A stretch of 64,000 nucleotides of DNA from Cenococcum geophilum 1.58 (GCA_001692895.1 KV748187.1:2243715-2307714), one strand, 5' to 3'; positions 34,284 to 48,994 are shown, counted from the first letter of the stretch. Numbers and translations are program-made. Notes: generated from the sequence alone by a model not told the origin.

Positions 34284-34631
34284 TGTCATGGGACACCCCC
34301 GTAATACCTTACACACGTCCACCTATTTTCACCGACTTAGCAATTAAAGACTAACCGCGAAATGGCAATCTAACGGCAATCTACGGCATTCTACTATATT
34401 CTGCCAAGTTCTACCGAATTCTACCAAGTTCTACCAGGACCATAACCTAAACCCTATTCTGCTTATGTACGTATTAACTAAGCAACTAAGTTAACAATAT
34501 ATGCCCTTTCTTCCCGTTTTTCTACCTTCTTTCCTTACATAACGTCTTAACTTTACTACGCAGTTTATATATATAGCTTAATAATACCTACTTCGCTATA
34601 TATTATTACCGCTTATGCTTACTCCGTAACA
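34284..34631 (+). repeat. 5' LTR of chromovirus-2 (348 bp)
   Basis: Begins TGTCATGGGACACCC and ends CTCCGTAACA. It matches 39807-40154 and, inverted, 28296-27916. Confidence 0.92.
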
Positions 34632-37600
34632 CTATATTATATTAAAAACTTATACTACCCTCCGAAAATGTAGAACGACCCTAAAGCCCCTATAACGGCC
34701 GACGCTATTATAGCTACACTCTAAGAATAATTAGTAGGTATACAGAAGTCCTTTATAAACGCCCTTATATAGTACTAAGCTACTTTAACTTAATAGTAAG
34801 CCAAATAAGAAGCACGATAATAATAATTAATTAAAGCACTTTAAGAAGAAGTTCGTATCCTTAAGATGCCTATATTAAGGCCCTAAAACTAAACACTATT
34901 TCTAGAGATAAATACATAGAACGCAAGCCCTAAATTAATAGTAGTTACTTACCCTATAGAGCCGACTACTGCACTAAAACGATCTAAGAAACTACTAGAC
35001 CCCCTAGTATTTACTAGTAAATAATAAGAGCTTTAGTTATTCTTAAGCTGGCTTAAGAATAAGCTAACTAGTAATGCTAACCGCTACCTAACCGAAGCTA
35101 ACTAACTCTATTACGCCCTAAGTCGACTAAAAGAAGACGTAGTTAACCTTATTAAATCTCTCTAACTAAACTTAGTATAAAGCCTAGTTATACTTCTTAA
35201 AGCTATATATAGTAACCTAAACCGCTAAGCTACCGCTTAAAGAAAGATAAACCAAATGATTTAAGAAAAGAAAAGTTTCCTAGTATACTTTTCTAAATTT
35301 AACCGCTATATAAAGGAAATAGGCTAGAATAACTCCGCACTAATTAATAGCCTTATTAAATCCTTAAGCCCTAAACTAAAAACCTCCCTAATAGGCGTAG
35401 ACCTCTTAGAAACTCTTAACGCCTACGTAAACGTTATTAATAAACGGTATAACGATATACTACGCCTTATACTAAAGCCCGTTTATTAGTATAATATAAT
35501 AACCCTATAAATGTCTATTAAGTTCTTATCTTAACCTAAGCACCCTAACGTTATAGATATTAACACTAGGACCCTAGGATATGCCTTATTAGGGTCCTCT
35601 AAATAAGAATAATGTATTAAGCTAGGCCTCTGCTTTAAATATAGAAGTAGCTCCTACCTTTTAAACTATTGCTCTATTCCTATGCCTTAAAACAATTTAC
35701 AAACGGCCAGTACTAGCAGCCGTTTACTATATCGATCTTTTAGTTACCGTCCCCGATCTTTATCTAGTTCCACCCCTACGTTTAGTAAGCACTATTTATA
35801 AGGATAAAGCTATAGCCAACGTCCTATAAGAACCCCACCCTAATTGCCTCTAAAAGGAAGGTCCTAGAGCTAAGTCGCTCTTTAGGACGGCTCTGCTATA
35901 GGATCTCATTAAACGCATTTAACGTCACGAACTCTAACTCTTAGGACCGTAGTATAACCATTAACTGCTATCTTTAGTAGAATGGTTAATAGGCTAACGC
36001 CTAAATCCTAATTAATATAGGAGCTAGCGGCATAGGATTTATTAATAAGATCTTTACATAAGATAATGATTTTACCCTAACCCCCCTTAACTAGCATATT
36101 AATGTATTTAGATTTAATGGCAAACGCACCATCTTAGGCTGTATTACCTACGTAGTATTCCTAAGACTCTAATACCTAAACCATAAAGAATTGATTAAAC
36201 TTTTCGTTACTACCCTTAGTTACTTAGTGATCTTAAAACAACCCTAGATAAAGCTATATAAGGTAACTATTAATTAGGACAACCTTAAGCTTTTATTTAC
36301 TACCTTCCGTTGCAAGTAGAAGTGCCTTATAACTCGCCGCTTAGACCTAAAACTGAAATCTAAAAAATCCACTAAGATCTACCAGTCTAAAATTTCCACG
36401 ACTGTCTATTCTATGCTTAAGAATTTTACCGACATCTACTAAGGACCCAAAAACTCCACTAAATTCTATAAGTTATTACTAAGTACTGCACCGCCCCGAG
36501 CTAAGTAAAAGCTTAAGCTCTATATACGGAAATACTAGAAGGATTGGTATTCTACTATAAAAAGGATTCTTAAAGAACTTAAACCTAAATCTAATACTAA
36601 CTCTATACCTAATACCGAACCTAAACCTAAATAAGAAACTATAGACAACCCGAGCGAGCTCGGTACCTTAGATATCCGCATAATTAGAGCTACCCCGCTA
36701 GCGCAACTTGCTAAGAAACCTAAGCATACAATCTTTGCTGTTATAATGGCCGATATTAAGAAGGCCTTAGCACTAAAGAAGTACACTAACCCTGCTATGA
36801 AGGTACTAATAGAGTATCATTATCGCCTAGATGTATTCTTATAAAAGGAAGCTAATAAGCTACTAGAACACCGACTATACGACCATAAGATTATACTCAA
36901 AGAAGGAAAGTAGCCCGGATTTGGACCCTTATATAGGATATCCTAAAATGAACTCTAAGTGCTATAAAAGTATTTAGACGAGAACCTAAGCAAAGGATTT
37001 ATTAGAGTAAGCTTGTCGCCTATAGCCGTACTAGTGATCTTTATTAAGAAACCTAGTAGCGGTCTACGCTTTTATATAGACTACTAAGCTCTTAACGCCG
37101 TTACCGTTAAGAACTAATATCCGATCCTGTTAATATAAGAGACGCTAAACTGACTAAGTAAGGCTCGTTACTACATAAAGCTTAATATTATCTCTACATT
37201 TAACCGTCTCCGCATTATAAAAGGGGACAAATGGCTTACTACATTTTGTACCCAATATGGACTATTTAAGTACTTAGTAATACCCTTCGGCCTTATAAAC
37301 GCTCCGAGCTCGTTTTAATATTATATAAATAATACCCTACGCCCCTACCTAGACATCTTCTATATTACTTATATCAACGATATCCTAATATACAGTAATA
37401 ACCTAACCAAATATCGGAAATACGTTAATCTTATCCTCTAAGCCCTGCACGGAGCTAGTCTATAATTAGATATAGATAAATATAAGTTTTATAAAACGGA
37501 AGTCCTATACCTTAGACTCCTTATTTTTATAAATAGTATATAAATAGACTTAAAGAAAGTTAAAGTAATCGCGAACTGGTAAGAACCTAAGAACGTTAAG

Positions 37601-39806
37601 GACGTAAGAGCCTTTATAGGATTTGCTAATTTCTACTAATAGTTTATTAATAACTTCTCCGCCCTGGTTTTACCCCTTATAGCTTTAACTTAAAAGAATA
37701 AAGTTTTTGTCTTTAATAAGGAATATAAGAAGGCCTTTGCCTATCTAAAGGTTATATTTACTACTACGCCTATACTCTAATACTTCAACCTAAACTAAAT
37801 AAGTGTTGTAGAAGCTGACTTATCTAACTACGTTACCGGAGGCATCCTGTCTTAGTATAACGAGGATGGAGTATTATACCCCGTAGTATACTTCTTAAAA
37901 TAACTAAGCCTAGCTAAATGCAACTACGAGATCTACGATAAGGAATTGTTAGCTATTATTAGGTATTTTAAATAATGGCGACCTAAACTAGAAGGCGCTG
38001 GATTTCTAATTAAGGTCCTTAGCGACTATAAGAACCTATAGTACTTTACGACCATAAAACAGCTAAGTTATTATTAGGCCCGCTGGTTAGAATATCTATC
38101 TTATTTCCGATTCTCGATTATATACCGCCTAGGCGTCTAAGGTTAGAAGCCTAATGCTCTAACCCGACGCTTATAAGACGCGCTAGCCCTAGAAGAAGCG
38201 CGCTTTTACCAAAATTAGACCCTACTTCGCCCTAAACTATTTAACCCTCCTATTAAAGATCTTATGGTATACGTCCTTAAAATAACTAATTAATTAATTA
38301 AATAGATTATAGTTAATAAATACCCGAATAATAAGTTTATCTAAGAGACGCTTAAGCTAATATAAGATGGCATTAGACGCTCTAAAAAGATTTCTTTAAG
38401 TAAATGCGAAGCCCGCGGAAATTGCTTATATTACTAGAACCATCTAGTTATCCCTAATTATAATAAGCTTAAGCTTAAACTCCTTAAATATGTATACGAT
38501 TTACCTGTCGCCGGCTACCTAGGCTAAGGAAAGACCTTAGAACTACTCTAATGGGAGTATTATTGGCCGAATATATATAATATAACACGAAGGTATGTCT
38601 CTAGCTGCTATACCTACTAACGAGCTAAAGCCTTGCATAAGACATATAACGGTTTTTTAAAGCCACTGCCCGTTCCGGACCGAAGATAGAAGGATATCTT
38701 AATTAACTTTATTATTAACCTTCCTAAGAGTAAAGGCTATACGAATATTATAGTAGTTGTAGACCAACTATCTAAAATAAGACACTTAATCGCCTGTTCT
38801 GATATATTAACGCCTACTATTGCCTAACTATTCTTAGATTATATATAGAAACTCTACAGACTCCCTAAAACGATTATCTCTAATAAAGGTAGCTAGTTTA
38901 TCTTAGCATTCTAGAAGAACTAACTACTTAATTTTATATTAAAGTACTATTATTTACTACATATTACCTAGAAACGGATAGCTAAATGGAATATATAAAT
39001 ACTATAATAGAATAGTATATTTGGATATATACGTTATATTTATAGGATAACTAGATTAACTGGCTTATATTTACTAAGTTTACTATAAATAATTCCGTCT
39101 CGGAAACTATAAAAGTCTCCCCGTTCCTAGCTAATTACGGCTAGTACCCATAAATGGGTTTTAAACCCTTTAGTAATGTCTCTTACCCTACTTATTACGC
39201 CTTATAAGTTATAAAAATAAATTAATTTATAAAGAAGATAGAGGAACTATAATAGTTCCTTACTAATGAGATAATATAGGCTTAATCTATTTATAAAGCC
39301 GTAGCGAATAAGAAATAAACCCTAGTACCGGCCTACTAAATTAGTAATTTTGTCTGGCTAGATATAAGAAATCTGAATATAAAATAACCTACTAAGAAAC
39401 TTAATTGGAAGAACGCTAGCCCTTATAAGGTTAAAAAGGTTATCTTTCCTTATGCCTACTAACTGAAGCTCCCTGATACGGTTAAAATCTACCCCGTATT
39501 CTATATATTAGTCCTCCGCCCTACTACCCCTATATTAGACGCCCTACCTAAATAGATATAAGACCCTCCCCTACTAGTTGAAGTGGATGGTGAAAACGAG
39601 TACTTTGTTAAAAGAATTAATAATATTAAGTATAATAAACGGAAACGCTAATATATATATCTTATAAAATGGAGAGGCTTTACCGAGTCCTTATGGGAAC
39701 CTGTTAACTCTATAGGACTTATATAAGCTATAGAAGACTTTTATAAACTCTACCTAAAACTACTATAGCCCTATCTCGCAGAAGCTCGAGTTTAAAGGGG
39801 GGGTAC

Positions 39807-40154
39807 TATTATGGGATACCCCCGTAATACCTTACACACGTCCACCTGTTTCTACTAACTTAGCAATTAAAGACTAACCGCGAAATGGCAATCTAACGGC
39901 AATCTATAGTATTCTGCTATATTCTGCCAAGTTCTACTAAATTTTGCTAAGTTCTGCTAGGACTACAACCTGAACCCTATTCTGCCTATATACGTGTTGA
40001 CTAAGCAACCAAGTTAATAATATATGCCCTTTCTTCCCGTTTTCCTACCTTCTTTCCTTACGCAACGTCTTGACTTTACTACGCAGTTTATATATATAGC
40101 TTAATAATACCTACTTCGCTATATATTATTACCGCTTATACTTACTCCGTGATA
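39807..40154 (+). repeat. 3' LTR of chromovirus-2 (348 bp)
   Basis: Begins TATTATGGGATACCC and ends CTCCGTGATA. It differs from the 5' LTR mainly by transitions at CpA/TpG sites, so the two LTRs diverged largely by RIP. Confidence 0.92.
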
Positions 40155-41560
40155 TTAACTAAGCTAAGTAACTAGTATTAGCCTATAGTTTTGCTAAGGA
40201 TTTACTTTAGTATCTAGCTTTGCCTTTATTATAATACTATAATATAATACTGCCTAATATATCCCGCAGCTTACAGCAGCTATAATTTATATAATCCATT
40301 ACTAGGCAGTTCTTAGTATAGCCTTATAGCTATTTATAGCTATTCTAATAGGGATTAAGTCGCATATTGTAGTTATACTTAAGACACTGCTAGAGGCGGA
40401 GGTAAAGAGGATAAATAGAAATGTCATTCTAGTGCACTAATTAGTAGGAGATATAAGTAGGAGGAAAGGAAAGAGGAGAGAAGAAAGGAGGAATACAGTA
40501 GGACTAAATTATATATTAACACTAGGAGAGAGTATAAATACGTCCTATAAAAAGGGCTAAAGAGTTGTAGCACTAAGTAATTATTAGTATAAAATATATA
40601 GAGATTAGGGAAGGCAGGTAGAGTACCTATATAAATGCTAAAGGAATGGAAAATGCCTTATAGCTAACAGCTAGAGTCTAAGGTAGCACGGTAGTAGGAA
40701 AGAAAAGAGGAGATAGAGTATAAGGGCAAAAGCAGCAAAGAAAAAGGCCTTTTATAGTCGAGGTTAAGGTTAGGTCTTGGCCAAACTGGGGTAGGAAAGC
40801 GAGCGCGCTTTACCTATAAAAGAACCTCTATTTCCTAATGCGTGGTCTCTGTGTTGTTTTTTACTAAATATATCAAGCTAATAAATAAATCTAATTTATC
40901 TTATTATTGCCATTCTAATTATTGTAAAACTAAGGATATCTCCAATAGTATATTTAGTTAAAATTTTAATATCTTTTTGGTCTCTCTAATAAACTCTTCT
41001 AAATTCTTTACAAGCTAGATACTAAACCTATTACAAATAATCTATATATTACCGTGTCTCTAGTAACCTTTAGGGCAGTAAACAACTATTTTATAACTAA
41101 AAGCATATAGACTAAACCTAAGAAGGCTAATTGGCAATATACTATTCTTATTAAAGAATATTGCGATAATATTAGCGCGGCCTAAATAATTAAGCTCCTA
41201 CTCAACAGACTCGCGGAACTGTAGATTAGAAATTTCCTATATCTAATTTTTATACTAGTTATTATAGCGCGGGTTAAAAAAAGTAATAGAAAGATCTAAA
41301 AGGGATAATATTACCTTAGCTTGCCAGTTAGTAGTAGAACCCATATTAATACTGCTAGTAAAGTAAACAGACTTGCTATAAATAGGTAGATAGGCTAGTA
41401 GCTTGCAAATTATATATATAGTAGTTTCTAAGTTAGCTAACAATATATAATGGCGCTAGAGCGCGTTACCTGCTAAATTCTACCTAAGTTCTGCTATATT
41501 CTGCCACCTATTATACTATCTTATATTGTCGCATACTGTCTAGTACTGTTTTCTACTATT
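40155..41560. other. RIP-mutated remnant, possible Fot1/pogo transposase C-terminus
   Basis: Right-hand continuation of 33400-34283. Between about 40385 and 40800 the plus strand reads as a charged coiled-coil-like tail (LEAEVKRINRNV, then RRKGKRREKKGG and VVGKKRGDR blocks), which recalls the C-terminal tail of fungal pogo/Fot1-type transposases. No DDE core is recognisable. The minus strand is open at 41443-41255 (62 codons) without a known match. Confidence 0.35.
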
Positions 41561-42996
41561 AGCTCGCCTACTACTAGCGCCTTAGCGGCTCGCGCTACTT
41601 ATTTATTTATACTAGCCCTAGCGACCCCCTTTCCTTCTCCTTAGCTTAGTATCTTTATAAAATAGCATTTTATAAGCTTTAGTTTAGAGGCATTTATATA
41701 AGCCGTTATATTATACTAAGCTCTCCCTATATTGCCTAGGAAGGCCTTAATAATATCCTATCCTAAAAAAGAAAACTTCGTCTACAATGACGCGTTAACG
41801 CGCTATACTTAGACACTAAAATAACTCTATATTGCCTAGAAAGGCCTAGATAATATCCTACCTTATAAGCTAAATAGGACTAGACCTATACCCCTAGAAT
41901 TAAAACTAAAGTATATAATACTAATAAACCCTAAAAAGCTAATAATAGTACCTAAAGTAAGCTTATTTAATAGAGCTGCCTTTACCTAAAAGAAACCTAA
42001 GATTTAACTAGGATTAGAAATTAAAGATAATAATAACCTTATAGACGTACGCGAGCAGATTTGCGCCCTTATAGTTAGCCAAAAAGCTAATTATCTTAAA
42101 GTAAGAAATATATAAGAGACCCTATAAGAGATCCTAAAAAGCCTTATAGCCCTATAAAATACCCTAGCTTCCCCTTTTTAAAGCCCTAGCTAACCTATTT
42201 ACTCTACTAAATATAATATACTAGGGAGTACGGATATAATAATAAAGCAATTAAAGTCCGTTAAGCTCTTTAACCCCCTACTACTATCTAACGGAATAGA
42301 CCCTACCTTTAAAAATTAGAGGATTTAAGTATAAGGAAAGCTCCGCGTTAATTATAACTATTTCCTTTTTAAAGAAGCTAAAATACTCTACCTCTTTAGT
42401 CGAACTATTAGGGACGCCTAACGGCACCTTTAAGCTAAGTTTAAGGACGAGTCTCCTATTTAATTTATATCTATTAATAAGGTAATACGGCACCTAGTAG
42501 CTATTTATATTAACCTAAATAAAGTATAGGATACCTAGTATAACTATAATTGCCTAATAATAAAACCGAACTAACCCTTTACTAAATTCTAGACTTAATT
42601 CCTATACCTTATAGGAGAAGGCTAGGTTCCCCTTAAGAACTACCGATTAAACCTATATAATAAGCTAACAATTTAGCTATAAGAGAAGGCTGCTATAACC
42701 TTAAATAACTTACTAACTTATAATAGACTTATAACTTATTACTTATTATTAAATTTAGAACAAAAGCAAATTAACGCCTACCCTAATTAGTAGAAGCAAC
42801 CCTATAGCGATTAAAGTTTATTAGCTATACCTATAGGAACTAAAGTAGGAAGATAAGCTACGACCGCTTTTACACTAAAAGCGGTTATAACTATATATTA
42901 GCGAGCCTTACCTAACTAGCTACGTACCACGCTATTAACTAATACTTATCATAATACTCTAATTAACCCTGCCTTAGCTACGTGCTATAACTATAA
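41561..42996 (+). mobile_element. Ty3/gypsy relic (gypsy-3), gag part
   Basis: From about 41690 the plus strand reads as a Ty3/gypsy gag, with a capsid-like stretch at about 42290-42720 (FLYLIGEG, NNLLTYN blocks). It breaks inside the zinc knuckle at CYNYN (42984-42996), where the copia element is inserted. Near 41567 lies an inverted copy of the copia 3'-end phrase also seen at 33297 and 43345. The rest of the element is at 48995-49770. Confidence 0.75.
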
Positions 42997-43190
42997 TATT
43001 AGAAACATAGGGCAAATCACCAATACTACTTAAGTAGATACAGTGATGGAAAAGGTTGTTATTCTAGATAGGGGAGGGTAAGGAATTTAAGGTTCCTCAC
43101 CACGCTAGTGCCGCAACGGCACGTGACGGCAAGTTACCTCACGTAATAGTAATATGCCGCACGTAAGGGCAAATTGCCTTATTCCCGACA
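42997..43190 (-). repeat. 3' LTR of copia element (194 bp)
   Basis: Plus-strand ends TATTAGAAACA...TTCCCGACA. It matches 48801-48994 at the same length and contains the CACGTGACGG and AAGGGCAAATTGCC phrases. Confidence 0.9.
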
Positions 43191-46100
43191 CTAGCAACTC
43201 TTCTTTTTATAGTTACTATCTATATATAAATAGACAGTATATAATAATACAACCATAGGCAAACTATAGCAGAATTTAATAGGTAATACGCCTTATTTTA
43301 CCAACCTAGACTTCTACCAACTAATTACAATTTTCTATCCCCGGGATAGAAAATCGCTATTAGCTCGCTTACCACTAGCGCCTTAGCGGCCCTTACCGCA
43401 TCTTCTACTCCCTCTTAACCTAACCTTTAACTCGTATATATAGAGTATTTATATTAACAAACGTCTCTAATGCCTTATTTAGGTTTACCTTTATTATTAT
43501 ATTTACCGGGTTATCTTAGCTATTAATCTATTAAATTTTAAAGAGTTTTTAACGCTTATAAGATTGCTATAGTACTATAATATTAATTATAAGGCGCTTC
43601 TCCTTTATAGTACTAAGCTTAACTAAACACTTATAGAGGGAATATAAGTCGGTATATACAATCGTAGGGATAATAGGGAGTTTAAGTTAATCTATAATTA
43701 TCTTTAAGGTAATTCTAATTGCAATTATTATATTAACTCCGCTAACTATTTTATATATCTCTAACGCTAGAACGCTTTAAGTAATATATTTACTCTTAGT
43801 TAAGCTCTAATAGATAAAATTACCGTAGATTATAAAGTTACTCTCTCTAGTAGATTTATTTGTGATAATAATTTTATATTCTAGCTAGGAGCTAAAATCT
43901 TTATTATTTATAAACAATCTATTAACAAATATAAAAAGCTTAGCGGTAGGAAGGTTAATAGGTATATAGAGCAATCCTCAATTAAAATGGCTCCTTTACT
44001 AGAAAAGACGCTTATTTAGGGCAAGAATATCCTCCTTAGTTAGTTCTTAGTATTAAGCAGTAATAAAGAGATTAAAGGAAGCTTCGGGTTAATAGATAAA
44101 AGCCATATAAGCTTCACAAGCGCGTTACTCTATATATCCTTACTTTAGAGAATTAATATTAATAACGTTAATCTTCTTGCCTTAACCTTTCTGGCGTAGG
44201 GCAATAGAATTCTTATTTAGGGAAATAATACATCTATTAAAGAGTAATGGTATTATTAAATTAAGTCTTTTCTTTAGCTTTGCTATAAGATTTGCCTTTA
44301 CTAGCTTATCTTCTTTAAGAGCTAAGAATTGGTCATCTTCTAAGATAATTATATTATCTGTTTATATACCAACAATTCTAAATAGAGTTCCTATAGCTAT
44401 AATAAGGAAGCAGGGATTAAATATAGAAGTAGTTATTAAAAGCTTCTCTTTATAGTGCTTACTATAAATAGCCTACTAATAAGTTCCTGCCTCTATAATT
44501 CTATATAGTGGCTTAAGTATAACTATAATTATATCTTTAGGATATTAGTGGCAAATTTGCTCTAGAAGGTATACTAGTATTAAGCGCTAAAGGCGTGTCT
44601 CTAATTAGGTATAGGCCTAGGTAATACCTTATAAATAAACCGCCATTCTATTCTTTATTAAGGAGGGAGCTAGCGTAATAATAACTTGCTAACTAGCTTA
44701 TTAAATTATAAGGAATTACGTAAGAATTACTTCCTTACCGTTATTATTATAACCTTAAATAACTAGCCTTAACTTCTTAAATAGGGTATTAATAGCTTTA
44801 CCTTTAATCTTGTTAACTATTCTTAACCTAAATATACGAACCCTATTAAACTTAGTAGGGTTATACTTCTTAAACTTAAAAACTCCTCTTATAATAAGAC
44901 CGTCAATCTCCTACTTATTAGATACTTAGAAAGGAGCTTCTAAAGTTATAATACGGCCTTCCTTTTAGAGCTATTTTGCAAGCTTAAAGTTAGCCTTCTC
45001 TTTAGCTATTATAAAGGCCATTAATAGCTTAACTCTATTCTTAATAGTGGTAACAAGTTACTTTTTAAAATTAATAAGGTATTAGCAGTTTTATAATCCT
45101 TTTAGGCAACCTCTACCGCGTTATAGTTGTGATATATTTACTACAGTTATATTAGGGTCGTAATCGCCTTTTAGGGCATATTAATTATAGTTCTCCTCTA
45201 GGGTATCTCCTAGGGTATCTTCTAGGGTATCCTATAAAGGCTTAGAACTATTATCTTTATAGTAAGGCTTAATAACAGTTAAATAGAATTAAGTAGGTCT
45301 ATAGGGCATTTAAAGAGTATAAGTCTAACTATTAATTATAATAAGTTTATATAGGCCTAACTATCCTCCCTTTTTACGCTATACGCGTACCTTAGATTAG
45401 AGTGGCAAATTAAGCGTAGTTAAGGTGTTTAGGCTATTTTTTATTCCTAGTACGTTATTAACCTAACGTATAGCGTAGAGATGTTACACCTCCTTTATTA
45501 CCTTATAAATCGCCTCAGCTTATTATATAATAAAGGGAGATAGTAGAGAATTATTAGTTATTTAAGAGTAGGCGCTAAAGACTAGTAACGTAGGTACGAG
45601 CCTATCTAGGCTAGCGGTATTATTAACAGCCTTAACAGCCATCTATAGGATAAGCTCTTTACTAGCACCCTCTAGTTCTAAAGAAATAATCTTATATACG
45701 CGGCGTAATAGCATATAGTATCGTTCTACCTTTTTAATACTATTATATGCCTTAACGGGGACTTCCTTAACCTTAATTGTTATTACCTTTACCTATTATT
45801 AAAACTCTGTAGATAAAAAGTTCTTTTCCATATTATAAATAATTTAATTAGGGGGTCCTAGGTAGATATTAATCTAATATAATTAAAGAGTATCCTATAC
45901 GTTCCTAGCTAATATATCTTTTAAAAAGCGTACGGCTTAGAAAGAGGTTAAGAAGTTAATAACTTAAAGTACTAGCTTACCGCTAAGATATATAACATCC
46001 ATAATAATATAAAAGTTAAAGTTATAGTTATTTTTAAGGGTAAACTTAAATCGGCTAGGGGACTTCTAGTTTATTTAGCAGTAATAGTAGTACTTTATAA

Positions 46101-48800
46101 GATGTTTAATCGCCTTAACCTTAACTTTATAACCTACTTATTAAAGAACCCTAAATAGTTAGTAAACAGATAGGTGGCTAAAACGATAATATAGTTAATG
46201 TAGCTCTAACTTAGTTAAGTAACTCTAAGCAACGCTCCTTTTTAGCTATTAAAGGAGTAATTAAGGGTAACCCTACTTGCGTATAACGGGCACCCAATTA
46301 TCTCCCTAAATAAGCATATTCTTAAGGTTGTTAAGCTTAACGCCTAATTTATCTATATCTTAGATATAGAATAGGAATAGGGTATTTATAGGAATAATAT
46401 AGAAAGTAATATATCCTAACAGGGTTTAGACCTTAATTATACTAAAAGAAATTATAGTACCCTTACTAAAGTAAATTATATATTAGCCTGCCGTTAATTA
46501 ATTAATCTAAACAGAACTATTAAGCTGCTAAAGAGCTTGGACTTAAGGTTCTCCTATTATAGATACTCCTACGGCTCTAGTATCTAGTATAATACCATAA
46601 AAGATATTTACTAAGTATCTATTATTAAAGGAGAACGCGGAACTTTTCTTTAGCTTATTAAAGATATCTAACCTTATAACAGAATAGAGCGTAAATTAGT
46701 TATTAAGGATAGCAACGGTTTATATACCATTTACCTTACTATACTCGGTAAAGTATTAGTTAGGAGAGTAGTCCTTAATTTCTATATCTATAAGGAGCTA
46801 TTTAGCCTCGTTAATCTTACCCTTAAGATCTTCTTCGCCTTTATATTAAACTAGGAAGCTTTAAAAGTAGGCTATAATAACTTCTTAGTTTCTAACGTTT
46901 TATATACTTTAGCAAAACTTATTATATACCTCCTTTTGTCTATTAAGGGGGTATTTAGTTAACTAGTAATTTAGCTTCTTACAAACATAATATTTCTTTT
47001 GCTAATTATTACAAAATAAACCTCTATAAGGACCTCCACAATTACTTTATAGTTAATGTTAATTGTACCCTCTACTATATCCCCTACTACAACTACCATA
47101 TATTTAATTAATCTAGTTATAATTATATTAGTTAGCTAGGTTAATTAAAGTAGGTTAGAGTTAGGCGTTAAATTACTATACTTTTTAAAAGCATAGGGCG
47201 GTACTAATAGAGGATCTTAATTAAGTATATACTCCTTTATAAGTACTTATAGGGTTAAAGAAAGTAAGGTTATATTCTTTAACACCTTAGTATACGCTAA
47301 TAACTTAATTATATAGGCTAAAGTCCTTTTAATATAATTTGGATAAACTACGCTAAATTATTTAGAGTTAATTAAAGAGCTTTTAAAGACAATCGAGTTA
47401 AAAGGTACCTAGGTTTATAGCAATAATTCTTAAAAAGGTAGTCTCTCTCCACTCTAACATATACTGCTGCTTATTCTCCTTTATTTTAAAGTGGCATCTT
47501 ATTTTATATATCATTTAGTTAAAATTATATCCTTTTCCTACCAAATAATTATAATAGAAGGTACTAGCTCGGCCCTTAAGTATAACTAAATAAGTAATAT
47601 AGTATTAATTAGGTTCTAGTCTAACCTTCTAGTAATAGTTATAAAAGATATGTAACTTTAAATTAAGGATATTATATAGTTCTCTGCTAAACTTCTTCTC
47701 CTATTCTAAATAGAGCTTTATAAGCTCTATAAGCATTTTTAAGGTACCTCTAATTAGTATTTAGCTATATTATATTATAGGCTATAATAGTAACGTAGAT
47801 CTAGTTAGCGGAGTTTAAAGGTTATTAGACCGTAAAGTAAGGGGATCTTACGCTTATCAGGGGTTATTAATTAAGGCTATAGGTTAAGCTAGTTAATATA
47901 GGGGAGTTAAAGATAGAGGTGGAGGCGATAGATATAGAATGTTAGAACTTGTGCCTAGAGTAATAGAGTTAAAACGCGTCTCTAGTAGTATATTACTTAG
48001 GTTTTATTATAATTTAAGCTTCTTTATAGTGCGTAGTTAGTGCTTAATCTCTTATAAAGTCTATTTATACTCTTCCTTTATATTAATAACGTATTTCTAA
48101 ATATTGTCCTTAATACTACCCCCATTTATAGGGATAAATACTCTATACTCCTAAAGGAAGTTACGGAAGTCCTATATAATATCTTTATTTATAAGAACCT
48201 ATATTTCCTTTATCCATTTAATAAAATCCTCCTTTATATAATACTATAGCGCGGTATTATTATATTTGCTATCTTTATAGTATTCTATACAGTATACTAA
48301 GAATCTATTTAGGTCCTATTACTTAACGGTTATAAAGTTAGTTATAGCTCTATCCCATATCTCCGGGTTAATATCTTTCTTATACTTCTTCGGATAAGTT
48401 AACGCTATAGTAGGTAGAATTAACGAGGTGTCGTACGTTAAAGGTAGGTAGGATTTTCGGTTTTATAGGATCTCGTAGGTTTACTATCCAAAGGTAGGTA
48501 ATTTAAGATATTATTTAACGCGTTTCGGACGTTAACTTAGGACCTTAGGTTTAGTAATATTTCTAACCTAAAGTACTTAACCAAATCTTTATAAACGTAA
48601 TTGTTTTATATAATAGACGCAACTTAGTATCTCCTAGTACTTAGTAACACTTCTATTACTAGTTTTCCGTAAGTCTAAGGTAGTATAGTATTACCGGGAT
48701 CCATTCTATATAAGCGTATATAGCACCCCTATATAAGACTATCTCTTCTATTAATAACCTAGCTGCTCTATAGTTAACTGTATATTTAACTACTAATTAG

Positions 48801-48994
48801 TGTTAGAAATACAGAGCAAATTATTAATACTACTTGAGTAGATATAGTAATAGAAAAGGTTATTATTCTAGATAGGGGAGGGTAAGGAATTTAAGGTTCC
48901 TTACTACGCTAGTGCCGCGACGGCACGTGACGGCAAGTTGCCTTACGTGACGGCAATATGCCGCACGTAAGGGCAAATTGCCTTATTCCCGACA
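48801..48994 (-). repeat. 5' LTR of copia element (194 bp)
   Basis: Plus-strand ends TGTTAGAAATA...TATTCCCGACA. The two ends are inverted repeats if three RIP-type transitions are allowed. Confidence 0.9.

Larger units (their letters stand above)
34284..40154 (+). mobile_element. Complete Ty3/gypsy chromovirus-2, RIP-inactivated
   Basis: A 5871-bp element with two 348-bp LTRs and a perfect 5-bp target duplication TTAAC (34279-34283 and 40155-40159). In order: gag from about 34660, a CCHC-like knuckle at about 35633-35670, a protease with an LINIGASG block near 36005 (DTGASG in the family), and reverse transcriptase at about 36960-37620 with YINDILIY near 37370 for YIDDILIY. RNase H follows at about 37800-38050, integrase at about 38400-39100 (PVPDR...DILINF block), and a C-terminal chromodomain at about 39596-39760 (IKWRGFTESLWEP), one of the better preserved parts. 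A purine tract AAAGGGGGGG (39795-39803) precedes the 3' LTR. Frequent stops show inactivation. Confidence 0.92.
42997..48994 (-). mobile_element. Complete Ty1/copia element, RIP-inactivated
   Basis: A 5998-bp element with 194-bp LTRs and a target duplication TATAA (42992-42996 and 48995-48999). It is transcribed leftwards. A gag N-terminal region lies at about 48450-47700, a zinc-knuckle-like YVCKKLDYQLTKYP near 46970, then integrase at about 46300-45450 and a long reverse transcriptase-RNase H at about 45000-43450. That last part has better preserved stretches (PLYGIIEAGTYQQA near 44500; DDQFLALKEDKLVKA near 44320; DRGL-like and FVN-S-like RNase H blocks). A purine-rich tract AAAAAGAAGAG (minus, 43214-43204) precedes the 3' LTR. 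The order integrase before reverse transcriptase defines copia. Frequent stops make it inactive. Confidence 0.88.

Noticed and set aside
36535..36786. Minus-strand open frame of 83 codons with hydrophobic stretches
   Set aside because: Antisense to the chromovirus-2 protease-reverse transcriptase region; a shadow frame.
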